Assembly (NCBI GenBank): GCA_017441765.1
Contig: JAFRVK010000036.1
Location: 1-64,000 of the forward strand
Source of the DNA: Erysipelotrichaceae bacterium
GTDB taxonomy: Bacteria; Bacillota_I; Bacilli_A; Erysipelotrichales; Erysipelotrichaceae
DNA: 64,000 nt
Direction: 5' to 3'
The position numbers and the translations under genes were made by a program. Below the pieces are notes generated by a model. That model was given only the letters and a program-made list of their open reading frames with translations. It did not search any database and was not told where the DNA came from. Shown here piece after piece: positions 50,970-59,381 of the stretch (position 1 is its first letter; each line of letters opens with the position of its first letter).

Positions 50970-52706
50970 TTAGTTCTCCTCCTTTCCTTTGGTCTGGGAA
51001 TCGTAGATTTCTTTATAGATTCCTCCTTGTTTCATCAGTTCTTCATGATTGCCTTTTTCAACGATCCTGCCTCCATCCATGACGATGATCAGGTCGCTGT
51101 CTTCCACGGAAGAGACACGCTGGGCGATGATGATTTTGGTGGTTTCCGGGATATATTCTTTAAAGCCTTTGCGGATCAATGCGTCCGTCTTGGTGTCGAC
51201 CGCACTGGTCGAGTCATCCAGGATCAGGACTTTCGGTCTCTTTAATAACGCTCTGGCGATACACAGTCTCTGTTTCTGTCCGCCGGAGACATTGGTTCCT
51301 CCCTGTGTCAGCATGGTGTCGTATTTCTCCGGCATCTGTTCGATGAATTCTTCAGCCTGAGCCAGTCTGCAGGCTTCCATGATTTCTTCGTCTGTCGCCT
51401 CTTTGTTGCCCCAGCGCAGGTTCTCTTTGATCGTACCTGAGAACAGCACGTTCTTCTGCAGAACCACGGAAACGGCATCTCTGAGGGTCTTGAGGTTATA
51501 ATCCCTGACATCGACACCTCCGACGTAGACCGCACCTTCCGTGACATCATACAATCGGGAAATCAGCTGGATCAGCGTGGTCTTTGAGGAACCCGTCGAG
51601 CCCAGGATACCTACCGTCTGACCGGACTTGATGTCGAGATCGATATCCGACAAAGCTGCCAAATGACTGGTGGAGCTGTAACGGAACGATACATGATCGA
51701 AAAGGATGCTTCCGTCTTTGACTTCTTTGACACCATTTGGAGGCGATACCAGCTGGGATTCATGGGTCAGCACTTCACAGATACGGGTCGCCGCTTCCTG
51801 CGAGAATGCCATCTGGATGAACACCATCGAAAACATCATCATGGATGTCAGGATCTGCACGCCGTAGCTGATCAAAGAAGACAGCTCTCCGGTCGTCAGT
51901 TCCGTTGCAGCCGTTCTGATGATCGTCAATGCGCCAAGGTAACAGATCAGTTCCTTTGCGAGCTTGATGCAGAATAACTGGATCGGGTTGTTCCAGGCAA
52001 GGACTTTTTCAGCTTTTACAAAATCGCTTCTGACTTCTTCGGATGCCTGATTGAATTTCTTGATTTCATAGTCTTCTCTGACAAAGGATTTGACGACACG
52101 GATTCCCGCCACGTTCTCCTGCACGGAATTGTTCAAAGCATCGTAACGCTTGAAGATGCGACGGAAGATCGGATGCGAGATCTTGAAAATCAAAACGAGA
52201 CCGACACCCAGGATCGGTACAATACCTAAAAAGATCAGTGACATCCTGTGGTTGATACGGAAAGCCATGATGATGGAGAAGATCAGCATCAGTGGTGTTC
52301 TGACCGCCATCCGTATCATCATCTGGAAGGCCATCTGGATCTGCGAAATGTCATTGGTCATACGGGTGACCAGAGAAGAGGAAGAGAAATAATCGATGTC
52401 CGCAAAGTCGAATTCCTGGACCTTGTAGAACATGTCTCTTCTCAGATTCTTCGCAAAACCGGTGGAAGCTTTCGCTCCGAAACGGGCGGAATTGGCACCG
52501 CACCACAGCGATACCAGAGCCAGTACCAGCAGGAACGATCCATACTTCAGAACCGGTTCCAGACTTTCGGTATTCATCTGGTCGATCAGCATCGCCATGA
52601 CCGCCGGAATGAGGCATTCCATTGCCACCTCTCCCAGCATGAATAACGGCGTCAGGATCGTTTCCTTCTTGTATTCGCCTATCTTATCAATCAGTATTTT
52701 CAGCAT
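50970..52706 (-). CDS. ABC exporter subunit with degenerate ATPase (heterodimer partner)
   Basis: A 578-residue half-transporter: six helices, then ATPase with Walker A GSTGSSKTT (Ser for the usual Gly before Lys), signature VSGGQKQR, and Walker B VLILDDSTSA, where the catalytic Glu is Asp. Such degeneracy in one half is the hallmark of heterodimeric exporters such as BmrC or TM287. Its start is within the last codons of the MarR gene, with no strong ribosome site, so translation is coupled. Confidence 0.92.
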   Translation of the reverse strand: MLKILIDKIGEYKKETILTPLFMLGEVAMECLIPAVMAMLIDQMNTESLEPVLKYGSFLLVLALVSLWCGANSARFGAKASTGFAKNLRRDMFYKVQEFDFADIDYFSSSSLVTRMTNDISQIQMAFQMMIRMAVRTPLMLIFSIIMAFRINHRMSLIFLGIVPILGVGLVLIFKISHPIFRRIFKRYDALNNSVQENVAGIRVVKSFVREDYEIKKFNQASEEVRSDFVKAEKVLAWNNPIQLFCIKLAKELICYLGALTIIRTAATELTTGELSSLISYGVQILTSMMMFSMVFIQMAFSQEAATRICEVLTHESQLVSPPNGVKEVKDGSILFDHVSFRYSSTSHLAALSDIDLDIKSGQTVGILGSTGSSKTTLIQLISRLYDVTEGAVYVGGVDVRDYNLKTLRDAVSVVLQKNVLFSGTIKENLRWGNKEATDEEIMEACRLAQAEEFIEQMPEKYDTMLTQGGTNVSGGQKQRLCIARALLKRPKVLILDDSTSAVDTKTDALIRKGFKEYIPETTKIIIAQRVSSVEDSDLIIVMDGGRIVEKGNHEELMKQGGIYKEIYDSQTKGKEEN

Positions 52707-53137
52707 GTTTCTACCTCACTTATATTCTTATATACTCTATCTAACAGATCCGTCAGGATCTCTTTTTCTTCCTTGCTCAAACCTTTCAGCATCGCTTTCT
52801 CGTTGTCCTCACGGATCTGCCGCATCTCTTTGCCGAAGGCTCTGGCCTGTTCCGTAAGTTCCACGATCTTGTAACGTTTATCCTCTTCATCGGTATAGGT
52901 CCTGACGAATTCGTTAGCTTCCAGCCGCTGGATCAGACCCACCATTGTCGGATGCGAGACCCGCATCAGATCCTGGAGCTTCTTCTGGGAAAGCTTCCCG
53001 TCATTGATCGCCAGCAGGAATAAAACCTGGGACTGCGAGAAGGTCAGCTTGTAGCGGTTCATTCCGATATCGATCTTCGCTTTGGTCTTATTATCGATCC
53101 TGTGGATCAGCATGCCGATATTGTTTACCTTTTCCAT
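52700..53137 (-). CDS. MarR-family repressor of the exporter operon
   Basis: A 145-residue winged-helix regulator: recognition region KLSQKKLQDLMRVSHPTMVGLIQRLEANEFV, wing DEEDKRYKIVELTEQA. The start is the Met with GGAGG four bases upstream. It probably binds the two palindromes just upstream and is released by a compound that the exporter removes. Confidence 0.92.
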   Translation of the reverse strand: MEKVNNIGMLIHRIDNKTKAKIDIGMNRYKLTFSQSQVLFLLAINDGKLSQKKLQDLMRVSHPTMVGLIQRLEANEFVRTYTDEEDKRYKIVELTEQARAFGKEMRQIREDNEKAMLKGLSKEEKEILTDLLDRVYKNISEVETC

Positions 53138-53150
53138 GGACCCTCCTTTC

Positions 53151-53179
53151 TGTAGCATACTACATGTAGCACGCTACAT
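53151..53179. promoter_or_regulatory. Tandem MarR operators
   Basis: TGTAG-CATA-CTACA (53151-53164) and ATGTAGC-AC-GCTACAT (53164-53179) are two abutting palindromes between the -10 and the MarR start. Confidence 0.72.
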
Positions 53180-53185
53180 ATTATA
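53180..53185 (-). promoter_or_regulatory. -10 box of the MarR-exporter operon
   Basis: A perfect TATAAT stands directly upstream of the two palindromes, so the transcription start falls inside the operators. No good -35 is visible. Confidence 0.55.
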
Positions 53186-53232
53186 ACACGTTTTCTTTTG
53201 CGATAGATATAATTTTGTACACTCCGTTTTCT

Positions 53233-53253
53233 AAAAAAGCTCTTTCGAGCTTT
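53233..53253 (-). terminator. Terminator of the beta-propeller gene
   Basis: AAAGCTC-TTTC-GAGCTTT; the transcribed strand continues TTTTTTAG. Confidence 0.8.
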
Positions 53254-53256
53254 GTC

Positions 53257-54543
53257 TCATTTGTATTCGTATTTGATTCTGACTTCCTGAATCTTCAGCG
53301 ACCAGCGTCCCCATCCGCGTCCGTAGCCATAACCTGCCAGAAGCGTATCCTTGCTGGTGATGTGTCCATCCAGGCCTTTGCTGATACCGAGATTGTGGGC
53401 ATAGTCCATAACGTTGGTCTTGACGGTCTCTGCCTTTGTATAGTCCGTTCCATCTTTCGACAGGTAGACGATGATCCGTGAACTCTCGGTCATGCGATAT
53501 TCGATCGAAAAAGCCAGAAAGACATCCAGATCTTCCACATAGACCACATCCAGAGAATCCTGGTGTTCACGTGGACAGACAGGCCCTTCGAATCGCAAGG
53601 TGGCAGGCCAGTCCTCTACCAGATCCGCTCTGGCCAGCGCTTCATAGCCGCCGTTGATATCAAAATAAGTATAATACACCAGCAGTTCTTCATCCTTGAT
53701 GACGAAGCTGACTTCACCGATCCCCCAGCCATCCGGATCTCCTTCGTAAGCGATCAGCGGTTCAGGATCATCGGACCAGCCTGTGCCATCCCATTTCTCG
53801 AACGGTCCATCCGGATTCTTGCTGCGGCAGACAAAAGCGGAATTGTTGTAGCCTTTCCTTCCGGCATCTGCCGTTGCGGTATAGGCAAGATAGTAGTAGC
53901 CATTGAAATAGGTGATACCAGGATCACAGACGGAACAGCGGTCTTTGGAACCTTTGGTCGGTTTTAGGACCGTCTTCTCGCTGGACCAGCTGATCCCATC
54001 CTCGCTGTGCCGGTAGGTGATATAATCCCATTCCGTGGAATTGTTCCCCGGAGAAGCGAACCAGGCGTCCAAGGAACCGTCTTTGTTCCGGACGATCGAA
54101 GGGCCATAGCGATAGCCTCCATGATCCGAAGTATAGAAGATCGTCACACCCTCATCCGGTACATCGACTTTCAGCGTCAGGTTTTTCTTTTTCTGGTTTT
54201 CTTTGATATAGGTATCCAGATCAAAGACTTCTTTTTCTTTGATCGTAATGATCAGCGGTTCTCCCTTGCTGATGCGATGATGAGCCAAGGTGATGAATAG
54301 AACCAGGCCTATGACAATGATGCAACCCAATACAAAATAAGACTTCTGTTTCTTGGAAGATTCCTGTTTCTTCAGGGCTTCCTGCCTGTTGACTGGCTTC
54401 TGCTTATTCGAAGATTTCTTCGTATCCGAAGAGCTCTGTTTATTTACAGTTTTCTGTTTCTTGACCGTTTCCTGTTTTTTTGAAGACTTCTGTTTGTTTG
54501 CGGACTTCTGTGCATTCGAAGACTTCTTTTTCTTTGAACTCAT
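53257..54543 (-). CDS. Membrane-anchored five-bladed beta-propeller (GH43/GH32-like fold) with KQ-rich tail
   Basis: A 428-residue protein. Residues 1-68 are a cytoplasmic, very basic low-complexity tail made of imperfect repeats such as NKQKSSKKQE and NKQKPVNRQE. One helix follows (about 70-90), then an extracellular domain. That domain has propeller-type blade motifs (YGPSIVRNKDGSLDAWF, SVCDPGITYFNGYYYLAYT, GIGEVSFVIKDEELLVYYT) as in GH43/GH32-type proteins. The catalytic residues are not certain, so it may bind rather than cut glycans. The positive tail inside the membrane could contact nucleic acid, ribosome or acidic lipid. Transcribed alone. Confidence 0.75.
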   Translation of the reverse strand: MSSKKKKSSNAQKSANKQKSSKKQETVKKQKTVNKQSSSDTKKSSNKQKPVNRQEALKKQESSKKQKSYFVLGCIIVIGLVLFITLAHHRISKGEPLIITIKEKEVFDLDTYIKENQKKKNLTLKVDVPDEGVTIFYTSDHGGYRYGPSIVRNKDGSLDAWFASPGNNSTEWDYITYRHSEDGISWSSEKTVLKPTKGSKDRCSVCDPGITYFNGYYYLAYTATADAGRKGYNNSAFVCRSKNPDGPFEKWDGTGWSDDPEPLIAYEGDPDGWGIGEVSFVIKDEELLVYYTYFDINGGYEALARADLVEDWPATLRFEGPVCPREHQDSLDVVYVEDLDVFLAFSIEYRMTESSRIIVYLSKDGTDYTKAETVKTNVMDYAHNLGISKGLDGHITSKDTLLAGYGYGRGWGRWSLKIQEVRIKYEYK

Positions 54544-54562
54544 AATTCTATCTTAACAGGAA

Positions 54563-55135
54563 TCAGCGTCTGGATGAGAAAAGTTCCTCCAACGATTTTC
54601 CCTGATCCTGAGGGTCAAGGTCCACATCTTTGGCACTTTCTTTATAGGAACTTTCCGGAAGGAATTCATAAGCGATATTGTGCTGAAGCCATTCATAGGC
54701 CATATCTGCAGCGGTACGGTAAGAAACCATGTCGCTTCCATGAATCGGATGAATATCATTCAAAGCCTCGCAGATGATCTCCATATCCCTGCTGTTACGG
54801 ACCCGATAGGAATCATAGATGGTCCAGTTATCCGGGGTATAGACAGCTTTAAATGACTGCCCGTCATAAGTGAAACGGACCGTATCGCCATCGCGAGAAA
54901 GATCCAGATCATCTGCAGAATGCAGGACCGGATCGGACTGCACATAATCGATCACGAACCCGAAAAACGTTTCGATGTCCTCCGGTTCGATATCGATTTC
55001 TTCGATCACTTCCGTGATCTCCTGTGTGATTTCTTCAAAATCATTGGCTTGTCTGATACCGGTAATGATCATATACAATCCTCCGATCATCGCCAGCATC
55101 GCTGCAATAAGCAATATATTTACTGTTTTCTTCAT
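54563..55135 (-). CDS. Membrane-anchored or exported protein of unknown function
   Basis: A 190-residue protein with one N-terminal helix (about 4-26; no lipobox), an acidic helix (DFEEITQEITEVIEEIDIEPEDIE), then a mixed alpha/beta domain with a beta hairpin DGDTVRFTYDGQSFKAVYTPDNWTIYDSY. I do not recognise it. AAAGGAG is 13 bases before the ATG, farther than usual. It lies 19 bases upstream of the propeller gene and may be in the same transcript. Confidence 0.7.
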   Translation of the reverse strand: MKKTVNILLIAAMLAMIGGLYMIITGIRQANDFEEITQEITEVIEEIDIEPEDIETFFGFVIDYVQSDPVLHSADDLDLSRDGDTVRFTYDGQSFKAVYTPDNWTIYDSYRVRNSRDMEIICEALNDIHPIHGSDMVSYRTAADMAYEWLQHNIAYEFLPESSYKESAKDVDLDPQDQGKSLEELFSSRR

Positions 55136-55254
55136 GGATTACAGTGTTCTCCTTTGTTTCTGCAAGTTCGTGTCAAACATCATTGAAACAGCAGACAGAT
55201 CCAGACACGTATTTCTATTTTATACTTTTATGAATCCTAAGAACAGCCCTCGAA

Positions 55255-55282
55255 TAAAAAGAACTTTCTCATTCGAAAGTTC
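55255..55282 (-). terminator. Terminator of the M18-adenosine deaminase operon
   Basis: GAACTTTC and GAAAGTTC pair around six bases; the minus strand continues with TTTTT. Confidence 0.8.
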
Positions 55283-55315
55283 CTGATAAATGTTGTTTTG
55301 TTCAAATGATACGGA

Positions 55316-56317
55316 TCAGAGTCCGTAATGGAGCAACACTTTCCTGCGCAGTTCTTCTTTTTCTGTTTCATTCAGGAAAGCCGCTTCGACTGCGTTCAGG
55401 TTGCATTGCCTGAACTGTTCATCGGTCATGCCGATCTTTTTCAGGACGAAATACTCATAAGCGAGATCGTTCAGATCGAACATGCCGTCATCTGTATTGA
55501 TCGTTACCTTGACCCCCTGACTGATCAGTTTTCTGATCGGGTGTGTCGCATAATTGAAACCGAAGCTCCGGTTGGAGGTCACACAGACTTCCAGGGTCAC
55601 GTCATGATCGATGATCGCCTGAATGTAGGATGGAGTCTGTATCGCAAAGATCCCGTGGCCCAGCCGTTTCGCTCCCATGTCGATGGCTTTAAGCACATTC
55701 TCACCGTTTCCCATCTCTCCCGCATGGATCGTATAGGGGATATTCTTCTCTTTGGCCATTTGGAATAACGGTGCGTATTCGTAAAAATCACAGTTGTTTT
55801 CATAGCCCGCAAGATCGAGTCCTGCAACCCCTTTTCCAAGGTATTTCTCAGTCAGCTGCAGTGTTTCAAGATTCTCCTTCTCGTTGACTTTTGCGCTGTT
55901 TCCCGCATGCATGAAGGCATTCAGGATATTGACCTTGATCGAAGGATAGTCACACATCGCATCATGCGTACCTTGCAAGGCAGCCGCCAGAGCTTCTTCC
56001 TGTGTCAATCCATTCCGGGTATGCAGCTGCGGCCCGAAGCGCAGTTCCGCATACAGCAGGCCTTCTTCCGCGATCTCCTTTACCAGACCGTAACAGGCAT
56101 CATGGATATCCTCTTCACACTGCATGACCGCCAAGGGAACATCAAACTTGTTGAAGATAGCGGCACCTGATTCTCTGGAAGGAAACAGACTGTCATAGTA
56201 ATCGGAAAACGATGTATCTTGAGTAATGATGCCCCGCAAAAGAGCCCGCTCATACATCCAGCGGATATTGAGAGAACCGTCGATATGCAGATGAAGGTCG
56301 ATCAGATCATGTCTCAT
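55316..56317 (-). CDS. add: Adenosine deaminase
   Basis: A 333-residue zinc hydrolase converting adenosine to inosine. The metal motif DLHLHIDGSL is at the N-terminus, HAGEMGN carries the catalytic Glu and a ligand His, GHGIFA the second His, and TINTDD the catalytic Asp. The usual length is 330-350. Together with the nucleotidase lipoprotein at 5.2 kb it suggests nucleoside salvage. The gene overlaps the aminopeptidase stop by four bases. Confidence 0.93.
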   Translation of the reverse strand: MRHDLIDLHLHIDGSLNIRWMYERALLRGIITQDTSFSDYYDSLFPSRESGAAIFNKFDVPLAVMQCEEDIHDACYGLVKEIAEEGLLYAELRFGPQLHTRNGLTQEEALAAALQGTHDAMCDYPSIKVNILNAFMHAGNSAKVNEKENLETLQLTEKYLGKGVAGLDLAGYENNCDFYEYAPLFQMAKEKNIPYTIHAGEMGNGENVLKAIDMGAKRLGHGIFAIQTPSYIQAIIDHDVTLEVCVTSNRSFGFNYATHPIRKLISQGVKVTINTDDGMFDLNDLAYEYFVLKKIGMTDEQFRQCNLNAVEAAFLNETEKEELRRKVLLHYGL

Positions 56318-57594
56318 TCTTTTGTCCTTACCGTGTAGGCTTCCCCATCATAATGGATATGGGAATCATAAAATGCGGAAACAGCATCCACCATTGTCTG
56401 GACATCTTCTGCGCCTGCCGTTTCGATTGATGAATGCATTGCCCACTGGGCCAATCCGACATCGGCTGATAAAAGAGAAACCTGAGAATTCGAGATATTA
56501 CCTAACGTGCTCCCGCCACGGATACCAGTCTTATTCGCATAGATCTGATAAGGGATCTTCTTCTGGTCCCAGATCTGTTTCATGATGGCCGCACTGACTG
56601 CATCCGTACAGTACGACTGAGAGGCATTGTATTTCAGGACGATGCCCTGATTCAGCTTAGGGGCGTTGTTTCTGTCGTAGAGTTCCGGGTAGTTCGGATG
56701 CAGCGCATGGGCATTGTCGCACGACAGAAGGAAACCCTGCTGAAGCAGATCATAGGGGTACAGATCCAGATCTCTGCACAGACGGTCGATGATCGATTTC
56801 AGGAAATCGGAATCAGCCCCTTGCCTGGTCTTCGAACCGACTTCTTCATTATCGAAGGATGCATAGATATTGATATTGTCATCATGGAAACGGTCGATGA
56901 ATGCCCGCAGAGACAGATAGGCGCATTCCAGATTGTCCAGATGATGGCTGGTGATGAATTCTTTCTTCTGCCCCCACCGGGAAGCTTTCTGTACAGGATA
57001 CAGGTAGAGATCGTAACCCATGATCTGTAAAGCTTTCAGCTGAAGGCGGTCTGCAAGATACTGTTTCAGATCGAATTCTTTTTCCATGGTTACGATCGGA
57101 ACAAGATCCTTGGATGCTTCGATCTTTTTATCTTCGATCTCTTTGTCCAAGTGTCTGGCCATGGAAGGGATGATGCAGAACGCTTCCTCGTCTTTAAAGA
57201 TGCGGGAACAGATCCTGTCTTTTTCGCTGATGACGACTCTTCCTGCCAGAGCCAAAGGGCGATCGAACCAGGTCCTCTTCAGCAGTCCTCCGTATTCTTC
57301 GATCCCTAAAGAAATACTGTTATCACCTTTGATGACCGCCTCAGGTTTCAGTTTCAGAACAGGACAGTCGGTATGGGATGCGGCGATATGCAAAGCCGGT
57401 TCATTCAGACGTTTACCCACGTTCAATGCGATGATTCCGGAATCGTTTCGTGTCAGATAATACTTTCCGCCCTTCTCTATCTTCTGTCTGTCCAGTTTCT
57501 GATAGCCTGCTTCGATCAGCAGCTGCTTCAGATGTTCCGTTGCCAGATAAGCTGTCGGACTTTCATCTAAAAAATGTAACAAATCATTCACCAT
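56314..57594 (-). CDS. M18-family aminopeptidase
   Basis: A 426-residue metallopeptidase of the aspartyl/leucyl (M18) type: ASHTDCPVLKLKP with the first metal-binding His-x-Asp, FDNEEVGSKTRQGAD, CDNAHALHPNY and IRGGSTLG near the C-terminus. It removes N-terminal residues from peptides in the cytoplasm. I start at MVNDLLHFLDESPTAY, where AGAGGT lies four bases upstream; this matches the family's usual N-terminus. An upstream in-frame start would add 33 unusual residues. Confidence 0.92.
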   Translation of the reverse strand: MVNDLLHFLDESPTAYLATEHLKQLLIEAGYQKLDRQKIEKGGKYYLTRNDSGIIALNVGKRLNEPALHIAASHTDCPVLKLKPEAVIKGDNSISLGIEEYGGLLKRTWFDRPLALAGRVVISEKDRICSRIFKDEEAFCIIPSMARHLDKEIEDKKIEASKDLVPIVTMEKEFDLKQYLADRLQLKALQIMGYDLYLYPVQKASRWGQKKEFITSHHLDNLECAYLSLRAFIDRFHDDNINIYASFDNEEVGSKTRQGADSDFLKSIIDRLCRDLDLYPYDLLQQGFLLSCDNAHALHPNYPELYDRNNAPKLNQGIVLKYNASQSYCTDAVSAAIMKQIWDQKKIPYQIYANKTGIRGGSTLGNISNSQVSLLSADVGLAQWAMHSSIETAGAEDVQTMVDAVSAFYDSHIHYDGEAYTVRTKE

Positions 57595-57691
57595 ACGCAC
57601 CTCTTTTCCACGTTTCTGTGATTGCTGCTTTTTTCCCATTATAACATGCATGCATCTGCGATCTCTTCTTTCAAAGATTGCAGGCTGTATC

Positions 57692-57718
57692 AAAAAACGC
57701 TTCTGTTTTGAAGCGTTT
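57692..57718 (-). terminator. Terminator of the pckA operon
   Basis: AAACGCTTC and GAAGCGTTT pair around six bases, with TTTTTTG following on the minus strand after the gtrA-like gene. Confidence 0.85.
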
Positions 57719-57738
57719 CGATCATGTGACTTGCAGGA

Positions 57739-58218
57739 TCACTCTTTGTTTTTGAACACAAAGAGTTTGGAAATGAAATAGTTCAGGATCGCCGTGATCG
57801 GGATCAGGATGGCCTTGATGATCTTGATATCGATATGCAGAAGATCGGTAAACACAAAGACCGTCGCTGTCTCGAACAGAAGCGTAAAGATCCTGGCAGA
57901 AGCGAATTTGATCAGTTCGTTCAGGAAGCTGTTGTTTGTCCTATCGAAATAGAAATAACGGAACAGGACAAACGATATCAGCGTCGATAAGAGCCATGCC
58001 AGGACATTCGCGACGGTACCATAGATGCCCAGACTGTCCGCGAAGACGACTGCAAAGACATAGTTGCATGCCGTTGAGATGAAGCCCAAGAAGCAGTAGA
58101 TCCAGAAGGCTTTCTTCCACTCATAGAGAGGCTTGACGATACGGATGACCGGCAAGGACACGATCTTGTCGAAGATCGCAAACTGCGGCTTGCTGTTGAC
58201 ATTGTTCTCTTCCATCAC
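57739..58218 (-). CDS. GtrA-family membrane protein
   Basis: A 159-residue protein with four predicted helices (about 35-58, 65-88, 105-122, 130-150), including the FLGFISTACNYVFAVVFAD segment typical of GtrA/DPMS3. The family is thought to move or organise lipid-linked sugars for surface glycans. It overlaps the aminotransferase gene by four bases, an unexpected partner for pckA, and no glycosyltransferase is encoded beside it. Confidence 0.88.
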   Translation of the reverse strand: MMEENNVNSKPQFAIFDKIVSLPVIRIVKPLYEWKKAFWIYCFLGFISTACNYVFAVVFADSLGIYGTVANVLAWLLSTLISFVLFRYFYFDRTNNSFLNELIKFASARIFTLLFETATVFVFTDLLHIDIKIIKAILIPITAILNYFISKLFVFKNKE

Positions 58219-59381
58219 ATCTGCTCCTTCAGCTTTGCAGCCAGACCATCAAGCTTGGCCAGAGGCACGGAACACAAAGCGACGCGAATACCTTTGTTGA
58301 CTTTGATCGTGTAGATGTGTTCGTCCATCAGACGCTGATGGATCTGATCTCTTAAAGTGTTATCAGGTACCCTTACAGTTGCGAAGAAACCGTCGGAAAG
58401 ATCATAGAGATCCAAACCGCATTCTTTTGCCTGCTGCAGGAAGAGATCGCTTCTCTTCTTCAGCATCGCTTTGGCTTCCTTCAGTTCCTTCTCATATTCA
58501 TCCCGTTTTTCCAGGAGGACCTTGCTGATCGTCTGCATGCCTCCGTTGTTGATGTTGGACCAGGTGGCCCGTCCGTAACGGCTGGCCAGATTGGCGAAAT
58601 GATCCAGGAATTCCTCATCGTTGTTGATGGCGATCAGACAGCCCAAACGGTAGCCGTAGCAGGAGAATGCCTTGGAGCAGGAAGCGCAGATCAGTACCAG
58701 CAGGTCATCGCTGATCTCGTTGAACAGGGCAAAATATTTCTTCGGATCGCCGTTCGCATAATCGATATAAGCGATATCGCAGACCAGCACAGCTTCTTTA
58801 TGCAGACTGTTAAGCTTATCGATGATCTTCTGCCACTGTTCATAGGTATAGGAATGTCCCAGCGGATTATGGCACGGACTGTTGACCACCAGAAAGACTT
58901 TGCCTTCGATAGCGTCGATCTTATGGAACAGATCTTCCATATCATAGACATCATAGTTCAGTATCTTGTATCCGAATTCTTCGGACATGACCTTATAGTT
59001 GCCCCAGGAGATCTCCGGATAAAGGATCGTATCCCCCTCATCCAGACAGAGATTGAAAGCCATAGCCAAAGCACCGGTTCCTCCCGGAGATGCGATTGCC
59101 TGGTAATGATTAGTCACCTTGCCTTCCAGGACAAAGGAACTGACCGTATCCAGATATTCTTTATTCCCTGCAGGAGAGGAAGCATAAGCGGCTTTCTGTG
59201 CCTGGGTGAGTTCTTTTTCCGCCTCCTGGACACAATGGTATGTCAGCATCTTTCCTTCTTCATCATAGAGACAGCCTGCCGTCGCGTTGATGCCGGCAGG
59301 ATCTTTCTTGGCCAGATTGGACACAGAAAAGATATTGTCGACATAACGGTTCGTATTCTCGCTTTGTTTTACAAACTTCAT
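58215..59381 (-). CDS. PLP-dependent class I/II aminotransferase
   Basis: A 388-residue fold-type I aminotransferase. The PLP Lys is in ICASCSKAFSCYGYRLG, the Asn-Pro motif in VNSPCHNPLG, the Asp in VCDIAYIDY, and the C-terminal Arg in IRVALCSV. This resembles the aspartate/aromatic aminotransferase group. Its gene overlaps pckA by four bases, so a role linking oxaloacetate from carbon metabolism to aspartate is reasonable but unproven. Confidence 0.92.
   Translation of the reverse strand: MKFVKQSENTNRYVDNIFSVSNLAKKDPAGINATAGCLYDEEGKMLTYHCVQEAEKELTQAQKAAYASSPAGNKEYLDTVSSFVLEGKVTNHYQAIASPGGTGALAMAFNLCLDEGDTILYPEISWGNYKVMSEEFGYKILNYDVYDMEDLFHKIDAIEGKVFLVVNSPCHNPLGHSYTYEQWQKIIDKLNSLHKEAVLVCDIAYIDYANGDPKKYFALFNEISDDLLVLICASCSKAFSCYGYRLGCLIAINNDEEFLDHFANLASRYGRATWSNINNGGMQTISKVLLEKRDEYEKELKEAKAMLKKRSDLFLQQAKECGLDLYDLSDGFFATVRVPDNTLRDQIHQRLMDEHIYTIKVNKGIRVALCSVPLAKLDGLAAKLKEQM

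Noticed and set aside
54353-54543. Short repeats in the propeller gene as a CRISPR or satellite array
   Set aside because: The repeats are imperfect and in frame, encoding the KQ-rich tail.
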